Below the pieces are notes generated by a model. The model was not told the DNA's origin and made no database searches. It saw nothing but the letters and a program-made list of their open reading frames with translations. Positions 11,499-23,615 of a DNA stretch of 64,000 nt are shown here, in pieces. The stretch spans positions 24,028,592 through 24,092,591 of the forward strand of contig NC_135221.1 of assembly GCF_052324685.1 (NCBI RefSeq). The letters run 5' to 3'. This DNA comes from Brachyhypopomus gauderio. Lineage: Eukaryota > Chordata > Actinopteri > Gymnotiformes > Hypopomidae. Every line of letters begins with the position of its first letter. Within the stretch, counting starts at the first letter, position 1. The position numbers and the translations under genes were made by a program.

Positions 11499-12474
11499 GG
11501 CAGTGCTGAAGGGCCAGCTCAAACACTTCAGTGCTGCTACCCAGAAGTCCCACGCCGATGCTGTCCAGCACCATACGTTTGCTGCGCTCTAGGACCGTGG
11601 GTGACAGATGCCGTGGCTGCACACTCTGGATGAACCTCCCAAAGCTGCTGGTCACTGTCTCCTCAGGGGCAGGACGCTCCACAACTGGACACACAAGCAA
11701 GAGAATTCAGTGTCTCCGCCCACTGTGTTCTCATAGGCACCTTGGCAGCCGGGAATTCATGGCAAAAGTCTTATGAGGCGCAATAAATGTTTGACCAGCT
11801 TGACCAGAGAAAAGGTCCATTGGAAATAAGTGTGTAATAAGTGTTAAAACTGGCTCACCACCTAATGCAGATTTGTGCAGTGCTCTAACCACAGACGGAG
11901 TAGTTATTTGGCAGATGGATCTCTGTACAAAACAGGTTATAATTGTTCAAAAGAAACAATGGTATGTAATCAATATGCTTTTGGTAATTTTATTTAACTT
12001 CACTTCTCAAGACATTAAATACTGTATTTACTTTTAGTACTTTAAGTTTTTGGACAGCAATGCAATTTTTGTATTTAATAAAAGTCACTAATCTACTTCT
12101 CGATGTCCACATAATTCCCTATCTTAGATTTAGGCTCACTCTTAGATTTAACATGGGAGGAGTACATTGGTGATATATTACATAACTTCACACAGCTCTT
12201 CTGGCTACATGTCTGTAAGACTGTAGGTGTTTTAGTTATCAATGTTCACACAAATGATGCTACTGTGTTCACACAAACAATCAAAAGATCAAGATCAAAA
12301 GCTCTGTGTTGAGTAGACATCCAAAAAAAACGTATGCAACATAGGAACACTCCCGTGCTACAGCGTCTTATAAGTAATTTTGTCAAGCATCAAACATTAT
12401 CTATCTAACTTATCATTACAAGCACATACATATTTGCACACATAAATACTATTTACCTGTAGCTTGTAAAGCAT
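8651..12474 (-). CDS. acod1: cis-aconitate decarboxylase (itaconate synthase), 6 coding exons
   Basis: MmgE/PrpD-family enzyme that decarboxylates cis-aconitate to itaconate in mitochondria of activated macrophages. Coding exons on the minus strand: 12457-12474, 11859-11922 (or ending 11862), 11497-11684, 10868-10960, 10196-10401 and 8651-9575. All junctions are GT..AG and phases agree (0,1,0,0,2), giving 497 codons; the human protein has 481. Residues known to line the human active site are visible: MDFDDTWHPATH (Asp, Thr, His), FHPPTVVG (His), ATQSKPLHIGN (Lys) and AFKRFPAHL (Lys). The first two exons encode a basic, hydroxylated leader (MLYKLQRSICQITTPSVVRA) resembling a mitochondrial presequence. 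The start is the ATG at 12472-12474, with no upstream ATG back to the predicted TSS near 12600. The exon 3 donor is the first GT of a GT microsatellite. A possible AATAAA lies at 8458-8463. Exon 6 identity is very secure; exons 1-2 are an inference from phase and leader character. Confidence 0.93.
11458..11496. repeat. (CA)n microsatellite at the acod1 exon 3 donor
   Basis: About 20 CA units; on the gene strand the GT repeat begins with the splice donor itself. A shorter CA array lies at 11017-11038 in the next intron. Confidence 0.9.
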
Positions 12475-12627
12475 GTTGAAACTGTGCTTATTTCTGATGA
12501 TTCTGAGGATTTATTTCTGAGTGTTTTTTTTTTGTCTTCAAGTTCACAAAGTTTTCTGCCGATGTGTCGGCTGGAGGGATGTTGTCTTGATAAGTGATGC
12601 TCTCGCTGCTCAGGTACATTTCATTAA

Positions 12628-12637
12628 TCTATATATA
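12628..12637 (-). promoter_or_regulatory. TATA box of acod1
   Basis: CTATATATAG read on the minus strand, about 155 bases upstream of the acod1 ATG. This places a start site near 12600 and a 5' UTR of about 125 bases without an upstream ATG. Assignment rests on position and sequence only. Confidence 0.5.
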
Positions 12638-12673
12638 GCATCCAGGAGAGTACACCCCATATGGAACCCAAAA

Positions 12674-12683
12674 GGGAATTTCC
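12674..12683. promoter_or_regulatory. NF-kB consensus site between acod1 and fusion gene A
   Basis: GGGAATTTCC matches the NF-kB consensus GGGRNNYYCC exactly. It lies about 40 bases upstream of the acod1 TATA box and about 150 bases from the oppositely facing TATA box of gene A. Mammalian ACOD1 is an NF-kB-responsive gene, so the position fits. Occupancy is inferred. Confidence 0.5.
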
Positions 12684-12835
12684 AAAAGGAAATTTGTATT
12701 TTTAACAGCATGGGTGGGATTTCTTTTTAATACAGCCGGAAACTGATTGTCTTTGGTAAGGGTCAGTAATGTCAGCAGAGCAAAACGTAGGTTGGAAACT
12801 TTGGAGCTCCTCCTACTTCTCAGAAGAATGACTCT

Positions 12836-12841
12836 TATAAA
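12836..12841 (+). promoter_or_regulatory. TATA box and noncoding first exon of fusion gene A (candidate)
   Basis: TATAAA on the plus strand, followed about 50 bases later by a perfect donor (CAG|GTAAGT, exon end 12891). This donor can splice to the acceptor at 13757-13758, just ahead of the gene A start codon. Together they suggest a short untranslated exon of about 25 bases. An ATG at 12861 would be out of frame with gene A and lies at or before the predicted start site. Confidence 0.4.
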
Positions 12842-13788
12842 CATAGCCCACCTGCCTCAGATGGTGAGCTTAGACAAAGTATCTTCATCAGGTAAGTTCC
12901 ATCTTAAAATTTATCTGATTTCAGAGCATGTAATAAGAGGGCATTTGGTTATGTAGTCTATTAGACATCAGTGTGAATCAGAATAATGTGAAAACAATAT
13001 ATCTTCTAGAAAAGCCAAGAAAATCTAGTAAATCTTACCAATAGGCCGTTTTGGATCTGTGTTGATTAACAGGGACAAACAGGAAGGACCTCTGCTGTCT
13101 TTTCAAACCCTTAGAAGTGCCAGAGACATAGGAATAGAAGTCAGACCGTAAACAAAGGAGCAGTGTTACACTCTGCCTCTGTGAGGAGCTCTGGGCTCAG
13201 CTGTTGAGTTTACGCATTCTGCTGCTGCACAGAACACCTGTGTGAGCTCTCTGTATGAACAGGAAATGAAAAGAAATACACCTGTGAGTGGGCGGTAGAC
13301 AGCCTCATTCTTACTCTTACACTGGGGGAATAGTGAAGTAGAGAGGGAGAGACCACCACATATGTGTATTCTGGAACCACCACGTCTGCCACTAAAATGA
13401 AAAAAAAAATTATATATATATTGTTATTATAATTTATATAATTTTTAAATATAGTGGCAGTATAATATATATTATTTGTAGCATGTTCTTAAATTTTGAA
13501 AGCTTTTAACATTCAAGCTATAAAGCCATAAATCTACCTAACATGAAAAATGAGAATTGAAGTGTACTGTATTAATATTAATCAATCAAGTGTTTTTACA
13601 TGTTTGCTTAACAAAAACCTTCAAAATAAGATCTGAAGTTGACACATTGGCTGTGTTGATATTCTGATAATATTCAGACTCTTCAGCATATAACATTAAT
13701 ATTCAGATTTACTGAATATGGAATACTTTTGCTAATGTCTTAATTATCCTTTGGGTAGGCATATTTTTCAGCCTTAACAGCAGACCCA

Positions 13789-14040
13789 ATGGCATCAGTA
13801 AATGGGTTTCCTGCAAGTTTCTACAGTGAACCTGGTGTTCTTGGATTCTTGGCCAATGGTATCAGTGCTCTCTTGGTCCTTCTTCAGAACTTCCACGGAG
13901 CCAGAACTGGGATTCCAGCAGCTGGAACTGCAAATATTCTTGCAGGTCTTAAATGAGCTCAGTTAATATATCTACCTATAAATCTTTAATTTCACAGGCA
14001 TATTAAGTTTAGATCAAAACCAAAACCTTTTATGTATGAA

Positions 14041-14088
<48 letters not shown>

Positions 14089-17000
14089 TTGAAAATGTTG
14101 TGATATCTTCTTTCTGTAGGTGTTCATCTAATTCTAATTGGTGGAGTGTGCCAAATGATTGCTGGCTTGCTGTCCTTCCGTAAATACGACCATCTGAGTG
14201 GCACGTCTTTTATCGGCTATGCAGCTCTTTGGGGAAGTTATGGAGCAACAAGAATATTTCTAGGAGCAAACCAACACAATCCAAACACAAATATCACCCT
14301 GGAGAACCTTTACTTGAACTTCACTCCTGGCAATGAAACTTCCATCCCTAGTTACCTTAGTGAGTCTGCTATAGCAGGGCTTGTGCCCTACATCTTGCTG
14401 TCCTTCATGTTGGCTTTCTGTTCAGCCACAGTCAACTACATTATGCCATTTGTGTTTGGATCCATCACTCTCACACTGGTGTTTGAAGCTGTGGGACTAG
14501 TGGCAGGCTGGGCTCTGGTGGTCTCCGCAGTGCTGGAGCTCCTCATCTTGCTCTTTGCCATTTATGGCTCAGCAGCATTACTCATTAAAGGAGTTTCCCA
14601 ACGCTACGTCCTTAAGGGTTTTGGTAATCCTCTCTTTAATGTGCTGCTACTCGGAACAACCAATTCCGGTAGTTCCCAGAGCCTTGGCCAGGAGAAAAAA
14701 AAGAACACAAAATATGCTGAACCCATGGCTTTGGGCTTTTTCTGTGATGCAGTCTCACCATTCATATTTGCTTTCTATGCCTTTGGGTACTTTCCATCAA
14801 TGACAATAGGTGCCATTTGGGTATCCATCAACTCTGTGGGTCAGCTCCTCTCAAGTTACTATGCTTACTTGCGACAAGACAGTTACCATCTCACAAAGTT
14901 TGGTTTGCACTGCACCTTCTGGCTTGTGAAGACCTGGGAAGAGTATGTCATATCAATGTTGACTGGGCGTGAAGGAGCTGTGGGAAAACAGGCCATGGTG
15001 GGTGACTGGTTTTTCCTGGCAGCCGCTCTGGTCCTCTGTTTTGTAAGCCTGAACATGGACATGCTGGAGCTGGTCCACAATGGCTTCTTCTTCCTGATGA
15101 CCATCTCAACCATCTCCCAGATCCCTCTTGATGGCTACTATATCTTTTTTGGAATCACATGTTCCCTTTTCACAGCCATCTCAATGTATGGGACCTTTGC
15201 CCGACTCATTAACACGATTGCAGAGAAGTCTCTTATTCCAGTTGGTCCCCAGCTTGTCTCAACTGACCGACTCAAGAGTGGCTTTGACCATCTAAGGAAG
15301 TCCCAACAGGATAAGCCCCAAGAAAATGGTAGCCAGTTGCCTGATGCTTTGTTTTACCTCACCAATGGAGTGGCAGCTCTCTCAGCCATCCACAGCAGCC
15401 TGCCCCATCAGAGCTTTTTGGATCTGACAGTTCCCTGGGTGCTCATCCCAGGGGCCATAATACAGGCCTACGTCAGCCGTCTGCAAGTTCAAGGAGGACG
15501 AAGGTTTGGGTGTATTATCCCATCATTCTACGTGGCTATTTGGGCCACCTGGACCTGGTTCAGATTTGCAGGTATGTGCATGAAGTATTCTTAATGTTCA
15601 AATATTTTCAGAGCTAAAGTACATTATTATTATGTTAATATAATAACTAATTTAAAAAACCTAATAAAATAAAAAGCTAATATTGAATGATCAGATTTAC
15701 ATACTATGTTGAATAATGCTGGATCATTAAATGATATCTTTCTCCTTACAGGATATCGTCTGCAGATTTCCATAGAGTCGGCCACTGGCTTTACAGTAGG
15801 AGCAGTGTCCTTCTTAGTGATCAATGCTTTTTTAATGATAGTTGGTAAGTTTCATGAGGTTAATTTCAAAATCATTTGTGACTTCACCAGTATTTAAGGT
15901 TAAGCTAGACACAATTATCTTTGTCATTTACAGCAGCCTATGGCAATCTGGTTTTGTTGTCATCAACTGTTATCATGGAGGTCATGCTGGTGTGCTTTCT
16001 GCTCTCCACTCTTGGGAGACTGCCGTACCAGTTGGAAGGTGATGTTTATGTTGCATTGTACACAAATGCATTTCTGTTTTCTGCTAAATTAATTTTCTCT
16101 TTGACTGCATGAAGTTAATATGTTAATATGTTTTTATGTCCCTTTTCAGTTGCTATGCTTTCCATCTTTGCCATCATTTGTTTATATGGCACTCTCTCAT
16201 CGCTGGTTAACTGTATCTTTTCCAAGAACCTTATGCCAGTTGGACCTGCACTGATAAAGGTATTTTATTTCTTTATTTCTGCACAATATGTTTTACTGAA
16301 ACCTCTCAGTAGGCATTAACTACGAAAAGGTTTTTGATTCTTTTGTCTTATTCTTGCCAGAACAATAATGAAAAGGAAGCTGCAGTCAAAGCTCCATGTC
16401 CTGTTGCTACATCGCAGGGGACCAGTGGACTTCTACAGATCGCCAAATTGCTAGAACATAACGGAGTATGTGGAATTCCAACTGATACTGTCTATGCACT
16501 GGCTGCTTCCTGCAAGAATCCCACTGCAGTAGAGAAGATATACAATATCAAAGTGAGTTAAGTGACAGTATATAGTGTCTATATACTGTTTGCATTGTTA
16601 TATCTATTTGAAATAAATGTTACAGAAATCTCATGACTGTTCCTGTTCACCACATAGGATCGTCCTTTAGAGAAACCAATATGCATCTGCATCTCAAGTG
16701 TGGAACAGCTTGTGGCCGCCAAACCTCCATTCAGCCCTCTGCTGTGGGAGTTCATGAGGCGTGTGTATCCAGGAGGCATCAGCTGTATTGTCCCAAAGAG
16801 TGACTGGCTCTTTAAGCTTGGTAAGGGAGCTACATTGTAAAACATCACTGTCCTTGGGTAATGTTCTCATCTTAAATGATCTTGGAATCCTCTCCTTAAG
16901 GTGTAGGGCCTGCATTTGACTGTGTGGGGACTAAAGAAAGCATAATGATCCGGGTCCCAGACCACACAGTCACAGCCCACCTGTGTAGCATCACTGGACC

Positions 17001-17714
17001 ACTGGCTATCACATCTGCAAACCCTAGTGGTGAACCTGACAGCACACATCATGACATGGTCATTAAGTAAGTTTCATTCTCTTCTTTGGGTTTTTTATTT
17101 AAAGTATTTGTGTATTATTGTATACTTGTTTGTATATACAAAACATTACTGTCAAGCTCATATTTTTGACAAATATTTGCTAATATTTTTAGTAGTCAAC
17201 TTAATTACTTGGAAATGTTACTTGATTCTTGTCCATTTGTATTCATAAGACTTTGAAAGTTTTTGGACTTATGAAAGTTTTTGGCAGGTGGTACTGATAT
17301 CAAGATATAATTAAAACACTTTCTGAAAGTCATGAAAATGCTCCTAATCATTTTCTGTGATTTTACATTTAGACTTTTGATGTGCAAATTTTTTGGCAGC
17401 ATTTGTTGATACTGATATCCAGGTTTAACTAAAAGCATTTTAACATTCCAACAGTCGCCTTGGGTACAAGATTCAAGGAGTATTGTGTGATGGAGAGTCT
17501 AATGAGGTGGTGCCTTCAACAGTAGTCAACTGCCTGAAAATCGATGAAGGTAACATGAAATTGAATATAACAACACAGACATTTCCTTTAAACTTCTAGA
17601 GTACTTACTAAAGCCATTTTGTTCTCAGGTACAATAAGCATACTGCGAGAAGGATGTGTTCCGGCAGTCAAAGTAAAGCAGATTTTTGAGAGGGTAAAGA
17701 ACAGTATGCTGTGA
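13789..17714 (+). CDS. fusion gene A: three SatP-like (GPR1/FUN34/YaaH) membrane units plus YrdC/Sua5 domain
   Basis: Coding exons 13789-13945, 14120-15571, 15752-15844, 15934-16038, 16150-16259, 16361-16552, 16658-16820, 16901-17066, 17455-17549 and 17629-17714; phases agree throughout; 872 codons. Residues 1-639 are mostly hydrophobic and fall into three units (about 13-250, 253-430, 459-639). Unit 1 shows the family pattern: GVLGFLANG, then GGVCQMIAGLLSFRK, then SFIGYAALWGSYG, like bacterial acetate/succinate carrier SatP. Units 2 and 3 end in IPVGPQL and MPVGPAL, like the PIGE tail of SatP. Residues 661-872 are a YrdC domain: PTDTVYAL (679-686), the KxR motif in IKDRP (Lys703, Arg705), ITSANPSG, STVV and a closing LREG. 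YrdC enzymes make threonylcarbamoyl-AMP from threonine, bicarbonate and ATP for tRNA t6A. Two NxT/S sites lie in a loop of unit 1. AATAAA at 18182-18187 may end the transcript. Divergent to acod1. Fold assignments are strong; transport substrate and enzyme activity are unknown. Confidence 0.88.
14043..14085. repeat. (TA)n microsatellite in gene A intron
   Basis: About 21 TA units between the first two coding exons. Confidence 0.9.
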
Positions 17715-17722
17715 AATCCATC

Positions 17723-17723
<1 letters not shown>

Positions 17724-17786
<63 letters not shown>
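17724..17786. repeat. (TA)n microsatellite in gene A 3' UTR
   Basis: About 31 TA units starting ten bases after the stop codon. The 3' UTR then runs AT-rich to AATAAA at 18182. 18210-18720 shows nothing recognised. Confidence 0.9.
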
Positions 17787-17790
<4 letters not shown>

Positions 17791-18730
17791 CTAAACCAGA
17801 AAACCAGAAAGTATATTTATTTAAATATACTTATATATATTTAAACCTAAACCTAAAACCAGAAAGTATATTTATTTGTTTTAACACATGATTGTTTGAT
17901 TTGAGTTTATGGCAAATATGCCAACTTGTTCAGGCATTATTTTCTTTATTTTCATTTTTTCCTGCTTTTGTGTTAAGTCCTAGATTGCTACATTTAACCA
18001 TACACATTTGACCAAATAATTGTTAATACATTTTCAAATTTCCTGTTATATTTAAAATGTAACGTGATGCATATGTGTATATTTTCAAGTAAAATATTGT
18101 GACATGGGAGAGTTTTGTGTGTATGTATGTATGTATACATATATATGTTGATATATTTTTCATATGTTATGACTGTATTCTAATAAAGTGAAATATATAA
18201 ATCTGCTTTTGTATTTAATATGAATACTTTCAATCATACACAAAATACATTAAAACAGTAAACAAATTAGAGGAAAAATACAAATTTGAATGGCAGCTAG
18301 AAAGCCTCATGCATTTTATCACAGTAATACTACCGTAATATATAATAATATACTAATTATGTTATCACAAATAAAATTATATAAAACTAGGTCTTATACC
18401 CTAAAATATGTAAAAATAAATTCATAATCAATACATTCCAAAGTCAATCTGATGTTGGATAGTTGCCTAAAAACAATGAACAACTGTCCAAACAGTTCAT
18501 CAAAGTCCAGTCACAAAGGCTGTGAGCTTCACATTCGAGACCTGCATGAACTTCACAACAATATTCATGACCACTAGATTCCATGTCTCATTCAAAAAGG
18601 TCATTCACAGGTATGTGTCAATTGATATGTGCCACAATGGCAAAAAAGTTATACCAATTGGTATACATTTGTAAACACTGGAAAAGTTTATTTATTTGTT
18701 TATTGTTGTTTTCATTTTATTTATATCCTG

Positions 18731-19530
18731 GAGTACCTAGATGTAGTTGTAGGTGTAGTTGTAGTAGGTGTAGGTGGAAAAGCTTATTTATTTTGTTTAT
18801 TGTTGTCATTTTATTTATATCCTGGAGTAGGTGTAGGTGTTGTGTAGGTGTAGTAGGTGTAGTAGGTGTTGTGTAGGTGTAGGTGTTGTGTAGGTGTAGT
18901 AGGTGTAGGTGTAGGAGTAGTAGGTGTAGGATGTGTAGGTGTTGTGTAGGTGTAGTAGGTGTTGTGTAGCTGTGGTGTAGGTGTTGTGTAGGTGTAGTGT
19001 AGGTGTAGTAGGTGTAGGTGTTGTGTAGGTGTAGTAGGTGTAGGTGTTGTGTAGGTGTAGGTGTTGTGTAGGTGTAGGTGTAGTAGGGATAGGTGTTGTG
19101 TAGGTGTAGTAGGTGTAGGTGTAGGTGTAGTAGGTGTAGGTGTTGTGTAGGTGTAGTAGGTGTAGGTTTTGTGTAGATGTAGGTGTAGTAGGTGTAGGTG
19201 TAGTAGGGATAGGTGTTGTGTAGGTGTAGTAGGTGTAGGTGTTATGTAGGTGTAGGTGTAGTAGATGTAGGTGTTGTGTAGGTGTAGGTGTAGTAGGTGT
19301 AGGTGTTGTGTAGGTGTAGGTGTTGTGTAGGTGTTGTGTAGCTGTGGTGTAGGTGTTGTGTAGGTGTAGGTGTAGTAGGTGTAGGTGTTGTGTAGGTGTA
19401 GGTGTTGTGTAGGTGTAGTAGGTGTAGGTGTTGTGTAGGTGTAGGTGTAGTAGATGTAGGTGTAGTAGGTGTAGGTGTTGTGTAGGTGTAGTAGGTGTAG
19501 GTGTTGTGTAGGTGTAGGTGTAGGTGTTGT
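18731..19530. repeat. GT-rich minisatellite (GTGTAGGTGTAGTAGGTGTT type), left part
   Basis: Tandem mix of GTGTAG, GTAGTAG and GTGTTGTGTAG blocks. Long Thr/Tyr/Leu frames on the minus strand are artefacts. The array resumes at 21438 after a LINE insertion. Confidence 0.9.
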
Positions 19531-21437
19531 CAATCAATCAATCAATCAAAGTTTATTTGTATAGCGCTTTTAACAACTCAAGTTGTCGCAAAGCAGCTTT
19601 ACAGGGTTTACAAGGTTAACAATACTATGGGTCCAGAACCCTAATGAGCAAGCCAAAGGCGACAGTGGCGAGGAAAAACTCCCTATGATGGTGGGGAATA
19701 GGAAGAAACCTCGGGAGAACCAAGACTCAAAAGGGAACCCATCCTCCATTGGGCGGCCCGTTAACACACAAATACACAAGTCACACATAATTCACACAAT
19801 CAGACTAGGTAAAAGGTAAAATTGAAAGTTCTGGGTTTTGATATTGTCACTGTAAATGTCTGTTGATGAATGCCAGGCTTTCATTCCGTGTCGGAGCAGT
19901 GATGCTGGTATTGTAGGCTCCGACTGCAGTGTTACTCCCCAGGTGAACCCCGGTATCAGCACATCCACCGGCAGCCAGACCATCCCCCAGGTGCCTGCAG
20001 GTGCCTGTATCCAATCGTCTTGGGTAGAGCCATGCAAGAAGATAGATAATACAGACTGAGTGGACATGAATTTAAACCACCGTTGATTTAAATGTACGTA
20101 GCTCATGTGCCAGTGATCAGCATGTGGCTCCGGCAGACTAATCTATAGCAGCATAACTAAAGGGAGGGGTTCAGAGGTGACCACAGGCATGAGGGCTCAC
20201 TGAGACATTACTTTCCAGTCAAGTCATAGTCACAAATAGAGTGATGCCAAGACACAGCTGGATGACAGCATCAACATCTCAGATCACCAGAAAGGGGAAT
20301 TTTAGCTGAAGGCTTGACTAAACAGGTGAGTCTTAAGTCTAGATTTAAAGATTGGAACTGTGTCAGAGTCTCGGATTGGAGCTGGAAGGCTATTCCATAA
20401 TTGAGGGGCTTTAAAAGAGAAAGCTCTGCCTCCGGCTGTAGTTTTACTAATTTTTGGAACTACGAGAAATCCAGCATTTTGGGAGCGCAAAGGGCGAGAT
20501 GGGTTGTAGTAATCAATGAGTTCACTCAGATATTGTGGGGCAAGACCATTTAACGCCTTATAGGTTAACAGGAGAACTTTACATTCAATGCGATATTTAA
20601 TCGGCAGCCAGTGTAGTGCGGCGAGAGTGGGACTAATATGATCGAATTTCCTAGCCTTGGTTAGGACTCTAGCTGCGGCATTTTGTACAAGTTGTAGCTT
20701 CTTTATGGACTGTTTAGAGCATCCAATTAGAAGACTATTACAGTAGTCCAATCTCGACGAGACAAAAGCATGAACTAGCTTCTCTGCATCAGCTAATGAA
20801 AGTAAGTGTCTCAGCTTGGCAATATTACGTAAATGGAAAAAGGCAGCCTTAGTGACATTGCATACATGTGTGTCAAATGAAAGATCAGAATCAATAGTGA
20901 CACCTAAACTTTTTGCAGTAGATTTTGGTGTTACTGAAAAACCATCTAGGGTAAGGGGAATATCAGCCCAATTGCTTCTAACAGCTTTAGGCCCAAGAAT
21001 CAGTACCTCAGTCTTGTCAGAATTTAGTTTAAGAAAATTAGACGCCATCCAGTTTTTAATATCCTGGACGCAGTTCTCAATCTTAAGAGTTGTGGTGGTA
21101 TCATCTGGATTAGAAGATATATACAACTGAGTATCATCTGCGTAGCAATGGAAGCTAATGCCATGCCTACGAATGATAGTGCCCAATGGTAGCATATATA
21201 ATGAGAATAATATGGGGCCCAGTACAGATCCTTGTGGGACACCATACTTTACTTTAGAATGCTCAGAGCATTCGTTATTTACTAGCACAAATTGGTAACG
21301 ATCTGTCAGGTAGGACCTGAACCAGGAGAGTGCTTGACCTCTTATGCCAATGAGTGTCTCCAGTCTATTAAGTAGAATATTATGATCAATGGTGTCAAAA
21401 GCAGCACTGAGGTCTAGCAGTATGAGAAACGAAATGT
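19531..21437 (-). mobile_element. CR1/L2-type LINE, 5'-truncated copy B
   Basis: Starts on the minus strand with reverse-transcriptase codons ([19 protein letters not shown], then [10 protein letters not shown]). It reads through to the C-terminus ([13 protein letters not shown], stop near 20302), a 3' UTR and a (TTGA)n tail at 19531. Near-identical to 26219-28165 in the opposite orientation, so recent. It splits the GT-rich minisatellite. Confidence 0.92.
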
Positions 21438-21506
21438 GTGTGTAGGTGTAGTAGGTGTAGGTGTTGTGTAGGTGTAGGTGTAGTAGATGTAGGTGTAGTA
21501 GGTATG
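21438..21506. repeat. GT-rich minisatellite, right part
   Basis: Same units as 18731-19530; separated by LINE copy B. 21507-22332 beyond it shows nothing recognised. Confidence 0.85.
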
Positions 21507-22558
21507 GGTTCATCCTAGATCTCAATTTACTGTTGCTGCACCTTTTGTGCTTCAGAGTAAAAATATCGTCAGCCTCCACTAGGATTTTGCTATTGAAAGC
21601 AGTTGTTTTGTGTATATACAAAATGGTGCCTCGAAACCTATTAAAAGTTGAATGGAGTTTCCAGTTACACATCACTGAACAGACACACCTTGCAACTGTA
21701 ATGTTGCGTCCGCAACACAAAACCTCTAAATGGCAACAAATATGCCATTGATTGAAAACAATATGCGGCATCTATTATTACATTAAACTTAGTCATATAG
21801 GGAAAACCATTCAAAAATATTTTCACTGCAACCACATATTTCAATAATCACACATAAAATGATAATGTTCTCTGAGAGGAACACATCACATTATCACCTT
21901 AACCTAACAGGGGAAGAATCAGTGACAGACTAGACATAGCAAATACCAACTCCAGAACTCTTCTGAAAACGTGAAAAACCTGACTGCAATGAGACCGCAG
22001 CACACCATCTAGGTACTCACAGGACTAGACAGGAAAACAAACATAGCCAGCCCACTGGACTTTCCACCACCCCACATATGACAGGGCACAACAGTCAGCC
22101 TTTATGCAAAATCATTTGTGGACATTCTTTCCTCATCAACTGCCGCCTTTTCTTCTCATTGTCATTATGAAACTGCAAGTAATATGCAAATCTCTCCCTC
22201 ACATCATCCACTTTAGCTAAAAGAAAAAAAAACTGCTTCTTTATGCACACTATTTCAGCAAGGAAATCAAACCGTGTAAAAAAAAATGTGTAAGAGAGAT
22301 GAAAACATCATGGTAAGTGGTGACAGGATCACCTAGATACCAGTGGCGGAGCTAGACTTTTTACTTTTTTCTTTTAAAATTACCATTTCCAGTGGGGTGG
22401 CAGCAGTGATGGCTTAGTTACCTTGATAAAGTAATCCGATTTCTGATTACTGATTAATCCTTTAAAAGTAACTACGTTAGATTACAAGTTACATTCAGCA
22501 GCAAAAAATGGATTTTCCAATACTCACTTTATTGGAAGTGCATTTTTAACAGTAACAA

Positions 22559-22842
22559 TGTGACGGGCGGTGTGAGCAACTGAAAAGGAAGCGATTTCTC
22601 AGGGAAAAAGGATGGTTTAATAGAAAGTATGCAAACCAAAACCTGTGCAAAAGATCCAAATTAAGGATATAATGACCAGCGGTCAACTGGTACAAAGACA
22701 AGACATATATAGGCAAACGACCCTCAGGTGAGACGGATCATGGGCTCCGCCCACCCGAGGGACGCACATGATGTCACCAAACAACAACAACAACAGCCGC
22801 TGTGGACGGAGGGGGCCGGTAGGGGGCCGCCTCACCGTGACA
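22559..22842 (-). mobile_element. solo LTR of family A
   Basis: Reverse-orientation TGTCACGGTGAG...CGTCACA, 284 bases, with a 5-bp target duplication AACAA (22554-22558 and 22843-22847). Matches the LTRs of the element at 23142-30877 (for example the GACCCTCAGGTGAGACGGAT block). Confidence 0.85.
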
Positions 22843-23615
22843 AACAATGTATCTACTGACATTTAAATAATGTATCTCCTGACATCACGTTTGTGTCGCT
22901 GTGTGGTATTATTTGTAAATGTATTTGTAAACGCGAACTATTCAATCAGACAGCTATTTGTTGTGAAACAAAATACAATTACAATTTCAAGCATTTTTAA
23001 ATACTTTTGCCAAAATTCCAGCACTTCTCAAACCTGGAACACAATGCAACATAAAAATTCGTCAGGTTAATGTTCCTTCTCCTGTTTTTGAGGGGTATTT
23101 TGTTACACTACCACATATCGTTACGAAGAACACTGCGAATATGTCACGGTACAGCGGGCCCCCTACTGATCGCCCCCATTTACAGCGGCAGCTGTCCTGT
23201 AATTGTTGCGTTGTGTGCGTCTCTCAGGTGGCCCGTGATCCGTCTCACCTTAGGGTCGTTTGTTTGCCTATGTCACGGAACAGCTCCGGACCCCTCCCTG
23301 TGGGCGTGTGTCTACGTCGTCTGCGTCTTACCGTCTGCGTCTGTGGCTCCTCGTGGGTGTGGTTGTGTCTGCGTGTGTTCATTCGTCCCACCTGTGGCCC
23401 GTCTCGTAATCACTCGGGGCTCATGTAGTTTGTCTATTTAATGTGCGTTCGCGCAGTGTCGTGTGCTTGTCGTTGTCTTTAGTGTGCACGTCGTGTGTGT
23501 GTTACTGTCATTTTATGTGGAATAAAGCAGTGACGTTGGCTGCAAAGCAGGATCTGTGTCTCGTCCTTGCTCCTACCCGCCACCGTTACAGAACGACAAG
23601 CCAACTCGAGACATC

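Noticed and set aside
11431-11700. Start of acod1 at the first codon of the exon 3 frame
   Set aside because: The first codon is TTG, not ATG; an acceptor lies just downstream and two upstream exons fit in phase.
12747-12956. 69-residue plus-strand frame as a small gene
   Set aside because: It spans the candidate noncoding exon and its donor site; no family resemblance.
18811-19537. 240-residue Thr/Tyr/Leu-rich frames
   Set aside because: Frames of the GT-rich minisatellite without stop codons; no splice signals or family match.
20302-21771. 489-residue frame as a host gene
   Set aside because: It is LINE copy B reverse transcriptase; its N-terminal part is minisatellite and unrelated flank.
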